Assembly: GCA_963920635.1 (NCBI GenBank)
Contig: OY987305.1
Coordinates: 21,290,876 to 21,354,875 of the forward strand
DNA: 64,000 nt
Direction: 5' to 3'
DNA from: Pseudeuparius sepicola
Lineage: Eukaryota; Arthropoda; Insecta; Coleoptera; Anthribidae
Made by a program: the position numbers and the translations under genes. Under the pieces are notes generated by a model. The model was not told the DNA's origin, did not search any database, and saw only the letters and a program-made list of their open reading frames with translations. Positions within the stretch are counted from its first letter, which is position 1; the number at the start of each line of letters is the position of its first letter. Positions 52,548 to 64,000 of this stretch are shown piece after piece.

Positions 52548-53880
52548 CAGGGCGTTTTTCGAAAATGTGCGTTTTTGAATAGTGGCCGTAACTTTTTCGG
52601 GTTGAAAATTTTGTGTTTCTGTAAAAACATTCCTAAAGCACTTTTTTACGTAGAATCCTGCTACTACATTTTTTTTTTCAAGTCAATGATTTAAAAGTTA
52701 CCGAAGAAAAAATTATTTTTTAAATAGAACACCCTATATATTTCTTCTTTTTTTTAATAGAGCAAAAAATTACCATTCTAAAAATATATAACACTTAATG
52801 ATTTACTTAAGTAGTTATCAATTACTAATAGCTTTTATGATTTCATGTGTATAATTGGAAGCTTGCCCTTTCAACAAGTAGGCTTTGGACGGTGAGACAA
52901 TAAAACAACTGTGAACAAATGTTTACTGTTACCTCTCAAATTTCCAGTTAAGCTGTTTTAGCAGTGTAAAGATTTTTCTGTTTTTGTGTAATTTATAAAC
53001 TTTAAAAATGGGATATGATAGTCTGTTTTATACAATCCGGGGAAATGCAGATGCAACAAGCAATTTATACTATGAGCAGTATCCAGAGAGAAGACATCCT
53101 TTCAAGGACATTTTTGCAAGAATGTGACACAATTTGATTAATAGTGGGCATTTTGAAAAGGATATTCCGAAAAGGTACGAGTTAAACAGAGATAGGCATT
53201 TTCCCCGATTGTATAAAACCGACAAATCCCATTTTTCATAACTTTCAAATTTCATTGTAGGTATGTAAGTTTATAAATTCCACAAAAATAGAAAAATCTT
53301 TACACTGCCTAAACCGCACAACTGAAAATTTGACAGGTAACAGTAAACATTTTTTCACGGCTGTTTCTTTGTCTCACCGTCCAAAGCCTACTTGTTGAAA
53401 GGGCGCACTTCCAATTATACACATGAAATCATAAAAGCTATTAGTAATTGATAACTACTTAAGTAAATCATTAAGTATTATATATTTTTAGAGTGGCAAT
53501 TTTTTGCTCCATTAAAAAATTCAAAATATACAGGGTGTTCCATTTAAACAAAAAAAATTTCATCGGTAACTCTTAAACCATTGACTTAAAAAAATGTAGT
53601 AGCAACATTGCATTTTACGTAAAAAAGTGCTTTAGGAAAATTTTTACAGAAACACCAAATTTTCAACCCGAAAAAAGTTACGGCCACTTTTCAAAAACGC
53701 ACATTTTCGAAAAACGCCCCGTAACTCAAGAACAGTGACAGATATCGATTTGTGATTTCAGACATTAAGTTTATCATAAAAAATGAGCCTCAGACACCGA
53801 TATCATATTTCGTCTATCTCCGTCAAAAATAGGAGTTTCCCTTTAAAAGTGTCCAATTTGGCACACCCTGTACAATATTA
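52548..53880. repeat. Large foldback with internal element ends
   Basis: 52548-53000 mirrors 53270-53725 (GGACGGTGAGACAA / TTGTCTCACCGTCC; GAAAATGTGCGTTTTTGA and complement). Inside-facing ends ACACCCTATATA (52726-52737) and TATACAGGGTGTTCC (53527-53541) and a final CACACCCTGTA (53863) show several CAGGG elements are merged. Confidence 0.8.
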
Positions 53881-54934
53881 CAATAAGAAGTTAATAATAG
53901 TGACACTCAGTACTTCTTTTTCACTGATTGTGATAACTACTGACGAACAAAGATATTGATAAATTCTTCAAAATTTCCATTGGTCCTTTTCCGAAAATAA
54001 CATTTTTAGAACTTTTCTCTATGGCCTATGTTCATGCATTAAACTGTGGAACAAAAGCCTCATTTCTATTTGATAGACCCTCATACATACATAGTTGTTT
54101 CAAAATCATTATTGGTTATAATGAGATAATCGATTTTAATTAAATCCAAGAAGTGCTTGCTTGTTGCCTGTAATTTTGAGAAGACTAGGTGTGTGGAAAA
54201 AAGGTGGATCGTAATAATCCGACTCAGAGTATATACTAAAAGTTATCACTAATCACTTAAAACTATTTCAAATATTAGAAGTAATTTTGCTCCAAACCGT
54301 AAGTTGCATATCTTGCTAGATTAAAATTCTGGAAAAGTTAGTGGTCTGCCATGTAAAATAACGAATAAAAACTTTTTTGCTATTGACTAGTTAAGGTTAG
54401 TTGTTAACCTTAACCGTAAGATAAACAAAAGGGAAAAAATTGTGCACAGGTATTCTTCATGAGAGGTTCTGTACCATTCTGAGAAAACGATCCGAAACAT
54501 GCACAAAAAAACGCGTAAAAAAATAGTATATTTGACAGGCCACTCTGTCAAACATTGTAAAGAAGTTAGCATAAGGAATTTTGGAATATTTTATATTTTA
54601 AATGGTGCAATTTGAACGTACAGGGTGTTTTCAATGCAATGACCTGATCTGGTCTCGGTATAATATTACTTCACAAAACCAGAACCGAACAGACTGCTTC
54701 ATGATGGTAGAGGCAGGGACACATGCCACTGTGCATACGTACAAAAATTTCTTGAGATTTTCTGACCTCTATATAATTGAAGCAGGACAAAATGCTGCGT
54801 AAATCGACAAGAGCATCCACAGTGACCACAAATCTGTTTGCTCCCACAACTTACATATCATTGTATAATGTATATTATAATATGCTCTACCCTACGCTTA
54901 AAAAGTACCTACTTATACTATATCCAAGTTACAG
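53881..54934. other. No recognised gene
   Basis: AT-rich; a lone foldback-type end TACAGGGTGTTTTC lies at 54619-54632. No coding sequence or partner was found. Confidence 0.4.
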
Positions 54935-55140
54935 AGGCAGTGAATCAAAATATTGGCTACCACGTGGTCGTGATGTGACCTATTCTCTTATTGGTCTGGC
55001 CGTCGTAAAATCTGAAGTGTTTAGAGGGCGCGTGGAATGCAGGGCCGGCTCTTCCCTCAGTCGAGTTTCCTGCATAGGTAGGATCGCGCGCAGACTTGTT
55101 GCAGAATCTCATATATTAGTCCAACCCTGGTAATCGATAG
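54935..55140 (+). repeat. Second copy of the 17505-17880 family
   Basis: ATCCAAGTTACAGAGGCAGT, TATTGGTCTGGCCGTC and CCTCAGTCGAGTTTCCTGCA match the complement of 17720-17875. The frame 54777-55133 crosses it and is not a gene. Confidence 0.75.
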
Positions 55141-55159
55141 CAATGCGTAATGCGCAATA

Positions 55160-56298
55160 CAGGGCCCTCCTAGACGTACTTATCAAACACTTTTCAATGA
55201 CCATACGAATATTCCAGGGCCGGATTAAAAAAATTTTTTGACCCAAATTTTTGAGTTAAGGTATCAGCGATTTTTTTATCGGAAATCTGATAACGTGGCG
55301 TTAATCAGCGCCCCTGAAAACCCCCAGATTCCAAATTTCAAGAAATTATTCCCACAAATTATACTTTTTACACTGCATCACAATTGCAAAAAATCAAAAT
55401 TTCAATTTGAGTTCAGCTATTAAGGTGGCTATGGAAACAAGTGAAAATGGTAAAAAGAGGTCCACAGGGGACAATAGTAATAAATCTGATCGGAAACTGT
55501 ACTCGGTTTCTCTTTTCATTATTGCTGTACAGTACAAATTTTATGCCATTTGAGACGCAAGAGAGCTCGCTGTCGTCGCAGGCAGTCGTGCAAGTGCAAA
55601 CACTTTGAGAAACATTAATTTTTACTTTTTTTTGGTACAAATAATAAAGTATAAGATTATACACTACAAAGTACGTATTTGAAGAATGTAGGTAATTAAA
55701 AGCAGCAATATTGTAAACGGCAGAAAGGTATTGACAAATCGATTAGAAATTACATTTTATACCCACTAAATTATTTGTAACACCTAAATTATTTTAGCAA
55801 CATCATCCCCTGAATAACATTTGTTTTAAAAATGCATAAGCTGACATTTCTGCAAGCCATTGTTTTTCCACGGCTGCCTGCGACGGCAGCGAGCTCTCTT
55901 GCGTCTCAAATGGCATAAAATTTGTACTGTACAGTGTACAGCAATAATGAAAAGAGAAACCAAGTACAGTTTCCGATCAGGTTTATTACCATTGTCCCCT
56001 GTGGACCTCTTTTTACCATTTTCACTTGTTTCCATAGCCACCTTAATAGCTGAACTCAAATTGAAATTTTGATTTTTTGCAATTGTGATGCAGTGTAAAA
56101 AGTATAATTTGTGGGAATAATTTCTTGAAATTTGGAATCTGGGGGTTTTCAGGGGCGCTGATTAACGCCACGTTGTCAGATTTCCGATAAAAAAATCGCT
56201 AACTCAAAATTTTGGGTAATTTTTTTTTTTTAATCCGGCCCTGGAATAATCGTATGGTCATTGACAAGTGTTTGATAAGTACTTCTAGGAGGGCCCTG
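55160..56298. mobile_element. TA-flanked foldback, CAGGGCCCTCC ends
   Basis: CAGGGCCCTCCTAGACGTAC at the left, GGAGGGCCCTG at the right, TA on both sides. The ~400-bp arms are near-identical and include CCAGGGCCGGATTAAAAA and GAGAGCTCGCTGTCGTCG. Frames at 55413-55664 and 55826-56072 lie on the arms. Confidence 0.9.
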
Positions 56299-57683
56299 TA
56301 TTTGATATCACAAAATAACTCGCCAACCTTTAACCATCTTTGAACATTGTCGGGACATGTGTTGATATCCCAATCTACTATATATCCCAATTTACTATAT
56401 TAACTGTTTCCTAGTGATTGAAGTATGTATAATGCTCAAGTTATTTTCAAGATCTGGCAAGTATGCAAGTTATTACTTGGACAACAATGATTCGGGAGTA
56501 TTTCAAATGCCAAAAATATTGTAAGATGCTTTAAATAATCAAAAATTCAATATTGAAATATTATTCAAATTTTTAAGGACATTTCAATTAAATTAAAATT
56601 TTTAAAGCAGTTCAAATGGCGCAAGAACTTCCGAAAGATCTGAAGCCTTATTTTAGATATTTAAGTCAATATGCAATGTTTTAAATACTTTGGAAGTAAT
56701 TTACTTACAGGGTTTGTTAAATTGTTTGGTATATTTTAGTTTGAAATGGTATATTATTTTAACTGATTGATGCGTTTTGATTTTATTTATTTCAGATTTT
56801 TACATAAGTGCAAATTTCCAGTAATTGAAATTCTAAAACTATGTGATATTATTAGTGACGTCAAGATTTTTTCTTTTTACTGTTGAAATAAACTATCCAT
56901 TATAAAAGCTTTAAACTTGTTGAATGTCAATTTTACCACGTTACTTCTAAAATGTATGTGTTTCTTTTAATAGATTTTAGGTATATAGGGTGGCTATTTT
57001 TGGGGAATGCTTATTCGGTAGATAAGTTTAACTTGGTATTTGAATGTAAACCTTTTTAACTGGGATATTTATGTGGATTTAAATCGATTTCATTTTAACA
57101 CGGGTAGTATTATTACAGCCATGTTACTACATGTAGGTATACCAGTATTTTAAACCAAGAGACCTTCAAATTATACACCAAAGTACCAAATTGTCCTGAT
57201 GCCACAGATGTCATTAAGTTAAAAATAATATATACATGAGTCAGTAAAGTGAAAAACTCCCCAAAAATAAAAACCATGTGTATCAAATTAAAGATAATAA
57301 TAATAATGCAAAGGAATTGTATACTTGATAATATATTGATAGTTTTAAGTTTGTTTTTACACATTTTTTGCATGTATTGTATGTATTGTATATATAATAA
57401 TTAGATCATTGACACAGCATAGAAAATATTTACATGAAATAGTTGTTATTAATCTACTTTTAGCTAAGAGCTTTTACATTGTTCTAGGCTGAATTCGAAG
57501 AGAAAAGGGGCACAAGATTATTTATCTAAATTACTTATATCAATTTGCACTGGCAATAAAATTAGATCTAGATATACAGTATATGTACTAGTATTTTTTC
57601 ATTACTTATTCCTCTTTCACCCTCAAAGCAGCAATTAAGTTTATGACAAGAAGTTCCCCTATTTTAACTGGTTCTTTCCTTCT
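56299..57683. other. No recognised gene
   Basis: AT-rich single-copy-looking sequence. A short TATAGGGTGGC motif lies near 56984. No coding frame could be supported. Confidence 0.45.
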
Positions 57684-57890
57684 TCACTGGGTAGTTTGTT
57701 TATATAACATTATCTGATTTTTTTCTAACTTTGTTGGCTTACTAAAATGTTTTACTGCCGAAGATCCCCTAGGTGGGTTGAAGTACAGTTTTCCTTGAAT
57801 AAACTGTGGAGCAAGTTTTGCCCTTCTCATTATATTCTCATACTCCACTTCAAGATAATATGGACTATTTCCTCTGCTTACAATTAATTT
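57684..57890 (-). CDS. Possible terminal exon, unknown protein
   Basis: On the minus strand, 68 codons from an AATAG acceptor to TGA (57686-57684) encode NSPYYLEVEYENIMRRAKLA then QFIQGKLYFNPPRGSSAVKH. Composition and lack of stops look like a conserved protein, but I cannot name it. It lies just downstream of the SRA1-like region in the same orientation. Confidence 0.4.
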   Translation of the reverse strand, partial: KLIVSRGNSPYYLEVEYENIMRRAKLAPQFIQGKLYFNPPRGSSAVKHFSKPTKLEKNQIMLYKQTTQ

Positions 57891-57999
57891 CTATTTTTAT
57901 TTCCTAAACAAGTTTAAGTTACCTAAAATATCACATAACTTGGAACACTTAGATATCTAATAATATAACATAAAAGTGAATGATACAAATTTTTTAAAA

Positions 58000-58492
58000 T
58001 TATAAATTCTGCTTAACAGTTAAATGCTTAATTCCAGGTAAGAACATATTACATACACTTCCTCCTTCTATTGCAATCTGAATTGCAAATTGAATTCCAT
58101 TGACTTGATTCATGCTCTTTGCAACTAAGTTGTGCCATAGCTGATATAAATATTCTTGAATATTAATGTGAAATTTTCTTTCATTCAACTGTAATGTTTT
58201 ATTATATACTTATTGAATTTATTTTGCTGGTAACATTGTCATCACTCACATTAATGACAAGTTTCTTAAAGTTTTCCATTGTTCTCCATATCCAAGGGGA
58301 TATCTGATCTTCTACTAAGATTTTGGGAAGCAACAGGTGGCATACTTCCAGGAAGAACGTCAGATTTTCCAGCTGGAGTTGCAGTATGTTCATTCAGCGG
58401 AAAAGCTACCCTCTTGTTAGTGATTCGAGACTTAGGCGGGGGATTTGATGAACTGTAATTCAACATAGGAGGATCATTCCAGCCAGGATCAA
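58000..58492 (-). pseudogene. SRA1-like gene fragment (frameshifted)
   Basis: Minus strand. After a TATTTCAG acceptor at 58493, the frame reads DPGWNDPPMLNYSSS, then PPPKSRITNKRVAFPLN. This resembles the N-terminal GWNDPP...KRV region of steroid receptor RNA activator protein 1. A 1-nt frame change follows SDIPLD; the next frame gives FKKLVINVSDDNVTSKINS and, after stops, FHINIQEYLYQLWHNLVAKS, like the SRA1 C-terminal helical bundle. Either a decayed gene copy or an allele with sequence errors. The intron boundary argues against a processed pseudogene. Confidence 0.5.
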
Positions 58493-58660
58493 CTGAAATA
58501 CAGTGATTTTATAGTAATAATTTTGTCTTAAAATGCGAGCTCATTCTAATATTTAGCAAAATCTAGGTAACATTGCAAAGCCATTAAATAAAGATTAGGC
58601 AATCACCAATTTAATTCTCTTATAAAAAATGGCAGTGGCTATTTATAGGTCTGACATATA

Positions 58661-59085
58661 GTGACCGGCAGAAAGTTGGGCACAAATGGAAAACTTTTTT
58701 ATTATTAATTTCTCAGAAAATTTTATTCTTGATAAAAGTTGGTGCATCATTTCAAACTCAAAACGCACATATCAATATTTAAATATATCTTTTTGTATAA
58801 GAGGTAGATTCAAAAATATCAAAATAACTCAAGAGTAAAGTACCCTTATTTTTTAAAATACGGTAAAAAGTTACTTACAAAAGTTGTTTGGAATCAAAGG
58901 TGGATGTCTGATTTGAAGTCACAGCCACCTAGTCAAAAAAAAAGAAATTTAACTTTTTTTATATTTTTTTCGACCACCCTGCTATTAAACTTTAATTTTG
59001 TTCGATTAGCAGCTAGAAATTTAAATTAATCGAAATCAGAGTTTAAAAATATTAAATTTTTGTGTCCAACTTTCTGCCGGTCCCT
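58661..59085. mobile_element. Mariner-like MITE, second copy
   Basis: GTGACCGGCAGAAAGTTGGG and CCAACTTTCTGCCGGTCCCTG match the ends of 39450-39779; it carries ~100 extra bases inside. It splits the short repeat whose intact copy is at 62585-62640 (GACGTATATAAAAGTC), at the TA. Confidence 0.85.
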
Positions 59086-59086
59086 G

Positions 59087-59300
59087 TATAAAAGTCAGTA
59101 TACGTATTGCGCTCTCATTGGCGAGTTGAGTCACGTGACTTCTTTGGACGTACATTTAACTCCATACACGTCCGAAGTAAACTTATTTAGATACGTCGGA
59201 AGCCATCGGAAGTGCATTTTTCTCAAGCATCTTTGCAATAAGGAGTGTATGCCCTCCTTTTTGGGGGATAGGCGCTGTATTTTCTATCAAAACCCTTTTT
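59087..59300 (+). repeat. CACGTG-containing short repeat
   Basis: TTGGCGAGTTGAGTCACGTG, then CTTCTTTGGACGTA and AACTTATTTAGATACGTCG. Copies: 60455-60545, 62585-62780 and, inverted, about 63140-63246. Confidence 0.7.
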
Positions 59301-59339
59301 AAGAGCCTCTATGATGATATCTGAACACTAAATCCACAC

Positions 59340-59740
59340 CAATATAAAGATAGTGCAGATATTAGACTGCATGTTTTTCTGCCTTCGATCGACCTTGGTT
59401 CGAGGCAGGCACATGCATATGTCTTTAAAGAAAAACACCGCTATGGCCAAGAGCACTGGACAAATGTGGGTTCACGGTATTGCTCCTAAATAGCTTTACA
59501 CGTGTGATTCACTAATTTTCCTACACTCACTGGGATTACTACGGTTTTCTAGGGTTTTCCGTAGTACTTGAGCGAATGCTATCCTAGTTCTATCGGGAAA
59601 AAATTCGGCCCTAGCCGCAAATGGCAACGAAGACAAAATAATAGTAATTGCCCCCCTCCCCCGCACAAGCATGTGGTTGCTTCTGGGGTACTCCTAGTTT
59701 GGAGTATTGTGAGGGTGAGAATTATTATTATTATTATTAT
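59340..59740 (-). repeat. Second copy of the AAT-linked repeat
   Basis: Reverse-complement match to 37945-38350, again ending at an (ATT)n tract (59718-59740). Confidence 0.75.
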
Positions 59741-60617
59741 ATTATAAAACAGTGAACTTTGTAAAGCACTTAACCGTGGACCCAAAAAATGAATTCTAAA
59801 CAAAATAAGAGGATAGTCAAAAATTATCTTCCTTCTATTATCTAATGAAATCTCACCACATTTATGCCAAAGCACATCATGACTGGATCCCCTATGGGAG
59901 GGTAAACACCTTCATTTCGAAATATAACATATTTTAAGTATCGTATTTAAATCTTCGAAATTGTTACTGTTCCGTATAATAAAAACAAACAATTTTGGAA
60001 GCACTAGCACTAGCCAGCCAGCTTCCCAGCATGATAAACAAAAGTAAATTTACTATCAAAATAAATGCACAAATGCACAGATCACTGATGTAGTTTGCTC
60101 TGTTCAGAGAAGTACCATCTATTGTGTAATCAAAAACTATAGGATCGGATATCCTACAGTAACTCATAAGTAAAATAGTGAATTTAAAACTGAAAAATAT
60201 TCCTGTCGGATTGGAGTGTGTAGTGCAAAAAGGGGGCCACGGATTCTGCCTTCAGATCAGAACCATCAGTCCCGGCCTTGAGTCTAAATCGACAAGAGAA
60301 GGACTCGTTTAAGGATAAGTATGTGCTTTTATGCCTTTAAAAATAAATGTTATTAACAGTATCATACCTACCTTTACCAAACGATTAGCAAAATATTAAA
60401 TAAGTATCAAGATCCGACCATTTAAAAAATCAAAGTAGCAATTTATATGTCCGACGTATATAAAAGTTGGTATATATGTCTTGTGCTCTCATTGGCGAGT
60501 TAAGTCACGTGACTTCTTTGGACGTATGTACATTTAACTCACTATTTTCGCCTAACATTCGGCAGGCGAAAATAACTTTAACAAGGTATAAATCTTTTAA
60601 AAAGTGCATTATTTATA
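59741..60617. other. No recognised gene
   Basis: Holds one short repeat copy at 60455-60545. A CTAGCACTAGCCAGCCAGC stretch at about 60005 is locally repetitive. No coding sequence could be supported. Confidence 0.4.
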
Positions 60618-62569
60618 CAGGGTGTCTACCAAATCGAGCTTTTAAAATTCCCTGACTTTTCCAGGTTTTCCCTGACCAAAAAGCAAAAAATTCCCTGACT
60701 AATACCTACCTACTGAGATAAATATGCGAATTTGAATAAAATGGAAGAGTCAACAGATCCCCTAGGATGAAATTACTCTGAACGATCGTGCTTACTAACA
60801 AAAAAAATCAAAAGCGGACTTTTAGTTTTAGTGATGTCATCTGACATTAATTAAATAAATGTGCAAATTATGTCCGATTATGTTTTCGAAGAAAGTTATA
60901 AAGTGGCTTGGAATTTCAACTTTTTGGCAGAAACTGTTGCTAACGAGGTTAATAAAGTACAGTATAAATTGACACCCCCCTTAACTTGCTAGTGTCTGAG
61001 GCTAGAAAAAAAAGGTTTTGTTACAAAAGTTTTAGATTCTAATACAACCTTTTTTTGTGACGCTATTGGACCTTATACAGTGTGTTCCAGAAAGCCGTGG
61101 CAAACATAACTTTTGTTTTTTTAAGTGGAACGCCTTGTATATTTTCTACGCATTTTTCCGATTCCAATGAAGCATGTATGTTATATGTTCGCTCCAACCG
61201 TTCGTTCAGAACAGCCTTTTTTGAGAGGGATTACTCCTTGGGTCATAGGTTGCCATGGAAGACAAAGGCCAAATTATAGTAACAATTATTGACAGTTTGC
61301 AAGTATATTCACGCGTTGGAAAACAAAATGGGCTATTTTAAGTTTTCAGAGAAAATTAAGAATGGAAATTGAGAGAAATGAGAAATTTTAAATAATAAGT
61401 GACATAGTTAATAAACTTTGTTGGATTTATTGTTCGAAATTTAATTTTTATTGAAAACGACAATAACATTTAGAAAAAGGATATACATATGAATTTATTG
61501 ATATTTGCTACTAAGTTTCTGCTTATTGGGGCAACAATAAAATTGCTGTGTTCGGTATTTAATATGTGGATTTCTTCCCGAATTCTACTTTTCAGTGTTT
61601 CTACATTTTTCGGTCTGTCATAATAAATTCTGTTTTTTTAAATAATCCCACAAAAACATATAAAAATAAATCCTTTTTCTAAATGTCATTGTCGCTTTCA
61701 AAAAATTAAATTACAAACAATAAATTTGACGAAGTTTATTACCTATGTTACTATTTAAAATTTCTTATTTCTTTCAATTTCCCTACTTCATTTTACCTGA
61801 AATCTTAAAAGAGCCCATTATGTTTTCCATAGCATGAATATACTTGCAAACTGTCAGCTATTACTATAATTTAGCATTTGTCTTTCATGGCAGCCTATGA
61901 CCCAAGGAGTAATCCCTCAAAAAAAGGCTTAGTTCTGAACGAACGGTTGGAGCGAACATATAACAAAAATATACAAGATGTTCCATTTAAAGAAACATAA
62001 GTTATGTCTGCCACGACTTTCTAGAACACACTGTATAAGGTCCAATAGTGTCACGAAAAACTTTGTATTAGTATCTATAACTTTTGTAAAAAAAACTTTT
62101 TTTCTAACCTCAAAAAGTAGCAATGGCGTGTCAATTTATAATGAGCCACCCTGTAAAAAATAAAGATACACGATTTATTGTAAAAATATAAAATCACGTA
62201 TAAAACAAACAAATATCTTTTACATATTCTCCAAAATAAAAAAAAAACATATAAAAAATAAACACCTTCAAAACAAAAATAAATAGCTTCGTAAAATCTT
62301 ATTTAGTTAGATTATCTTTGGAGTATAGTAGAAGCACAGGGATCACATATAAATAAATACCATAATATGTGATCTCTGTGGAGTAGAATCAAAATGAATA
62401 TGATATAATTTTGATTAGTTTTTGTAAGAATTAAAGATTTCCTATTTTTATATCTATTAAACCACAAATTTCCAGGTTATTTGATAGATTTCCCTGACTT
62501 TTCCCTGATTTCCCTGACCAAAAATAATTCCCTGACATTTCCAGGTTTTCCAGGTTGGTAGACACACTG
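60618..62569. mobile_element. Outer element with CCCTGACTTTTCCAGG ends
   Basis: CAGGGTGTCTACCA at the left, TGGTAGACACACTG at the right. Inside each end are repeated CCCTGACTTTTCCAGG and TTTTCCCTGACC units. A further foldback fills the interior. Confidence 0.75.
60960..62153. repeat. Nested foldback pair
   Basis: 60960-61077 (ATAAATTGACA, GCTATTGGACCTTA) mirrors 62034-62153. Exactly at its centre sits 61078-62033, CAGTGTGTTCCAGAAAG...GAACACACTG with TA flanks. That inner element has its own long arms (61140-61330 against 61800-61980; GGATTACTCCTTGGGTCATA and mirror). Confidence 0.85.
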
Positions 62570-62576
62570 TTATAGG

Positions 62577-63246
62577 CAGTGGCTATTTATACGTCCGACG
62601 TATATAAAAGTCAGTATACGTCTTGCGCTCTCATTGGCGAGTTGAGTCACGTGGCTTCTTTGGACATGTAACTCCGTACGTGTTTGAAGTAAACTTATTT
62701 AGATACGTCGCAAGTCCATTTTTCTCAAGCATCTTTGCAATGAGGAGCGTATGCCCTTCTTTTTGGGGGATAGGCGCTGCCGTATGAAAAAAGAAGGGGA
62801 CATTCGCACTATATTGTGGCAGTCGCCAGCGATGCACGCTGCCTTACGAAAAAAGAAGTGGTAATCACTTCCAATGGTGTAACCCACCCCCGATTTTCTT
62901 GAAATTTTTTCTAGGCCCCTATTTTCGCTCGACATTCGGCGTTGTAATCTACCCCCGATTTTCTTGAAATTTTGGGGTGGGTTACACCATTGGAAATAAT
63001 AATTACCACTTCATTTTTCATACCGCAGCGCCCATTGCCGAAAAAGGAGGGCATAGGCAATATAAAATATGAGACAAGATAGGTCTGAATAATCTCGGAC
63101 ATCATCCAACCGACTAAGTAAACAAGCCGATTCATCATCCATCGGATGGTAGAAATAAGGTTATGTGTCACGTGACTCAATCCACCAATGTGAGCGCAAT
63201 ACATATACCTAGCGACTTTTATATACGTCAGACATATAAATAGCCA
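62577..63246. repeat. Foldback of the CACGTG short repeat
   Basis: GTGGCTATTTATACGTCCGA at the left and its mirror (CAGACATATAAATAGCCAC) at the right. The interior has a second inverted pair around CCCCCGATTTTCTTGAAATT (62887, 62956). No gene. Confidence 0.8.
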
Positions 63247-64000
63247 CTTCCTAATTTATAGTAATTCCTGTATTTCGATATTCTTTTTTTTGTACGACCG
63301 CGCCAATTGCTACCTACTACCACAATATGGGGTGAATGCCCCCTTCTTTTTCATACGTGCCTTATTGCAACGTACACTTCGGACGTATATGAAGTTAAAT
63401 AGCTGGTGCCTTAAAAATTGTGGTTAGGGTTAGGACGATATTTTATTGGCAATTTTCAGGCAATATTAATAACAGTTATTAATAGTTACTATTGGATTAT
63501 TGCTCTCTGGAGATTTTGAGTCAAACCGTTGACTGAAATATTCGGCAAACCCAAAAGCTGGGGGACAAGGCTCAAGAAACAAAACGGAAGTTCCTCATTA
63601 ATCCCTTCATCAGACTTTGAAAGTAGGTATACAATTTTAGAAAAAAGTAAGTACCTCATACTAATAAGGAATATTTACCTTTCTTTCTTTCACCTTCCAT
63701 TTACTGTAATTAGGCAATTAATTATTTAGGTATTTCTCAAAACTCAGCACCTAGGTTATTGCCATATATATCATACAAAAATTGATATATATTTATACCA
63801 GACTGATATAAATAATGATAAGCAGAGATGAGGAGGAGATACCTATCTCTGATTTATATTTATATACAGTAATATACACAGAACCCAAGAACCGTAAACC
63901 AGACTACGGTTCTTGCACAGAACCACAAAATATATAGGTTAGCACCAAAATCTATAGAAGAAACTAACCTTGGGTTAGCACAGAACAGGTTAGAGAAGCG
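63247..64000. other. No recognised gene; small hairpin
   Basis: 63888-63917 forms CAAGAACCGTAA/ACGGTTCTTG. The window ends in loose TAACCT/GGTTAG repeats. A short relative of 62750-62860 (CCCCCTTCTTTTTCATACG) lies near 63340. Confidence 0.4.

Noticed and set aside
54777..55133. 118-codon plus-strand ORF
   Set aside because: Lies largely on a dispersed repeat also present at 17505-17880.

Overview
The window looks like nuclear DNA of an insect or other arthropod with a large, transposon-rich genome. It is AT-rich, genes are split by GT/AG introns, and mobile DNA of many kinds dominates. I cannot name the species. No bacterial gene, operon or CRISPR array is present.

Host genes are sparse. 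The one clear gene is on the + strand: five exons (7438-8124 and 35571-35962) that join in phase into a calexcitin / sarcoplasmic-type EF-hand calcium-binding protein. Its N-terminal exon was not found. Its third recognised intron, about 27.4 kb, holds most of the transposons. Weaker candidates are an SRA1-like gene remnant (58000-58492, - strand), a coding-looking terminal exon beside it (57684-57890, - strand), a possible terminal exon at 39067-39180, and a 55-codon ORF at 50438-50605.

Layout. 1-4809 is a huge nested palindrome built of foldback elements. 5069-5510 is a small hAT element with a perfect 8-bp target duplication, inserted in an unknown ORF. 9086-10710 is an element with CCCAGCCAGCAA ends and a 142-bp hairpin. 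13340-13990 and 18895-20793 are pieces of a P-like (THAP) transposase on the - strand. 21376-25059 is a Dong/R4-type LINE on the - strand sitting inside an (ATT)n microsatellite. 28384-35369 is a gypsy-type LTR retrotransposon on the + strand. Its 5' LTR is split by a 2.5-kb foldback, and its RNase H and most of its integrase are deleted. 36900-48520 holds TA-flanked foldbacks, a hAT-like element (41913-43211), a TTAA-flanked MITE, a tRNA-derived SINE and two tandem arrays. 51401-52085 is a 128-bp tandem array that decays along its length. 52548-63246 is again foldbacks and short repeats.

Two themes stand out. First, more than a dozen foldbacks share one architecture: a TA dinucleotide, then CAG(G/T/A)..., long inverted arms, then ...CTG and TA. 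Several have recognisable empty sites elsewhere in the window, which supports TA-targeted insertion of the Tc1/mariner type. Second, 40245-41031 carries repeated 39-42-bp modules, each predicted to fold as a three-way junction. The closing stem differs between modules but stays paired. This is the best candidate for something undescribed.
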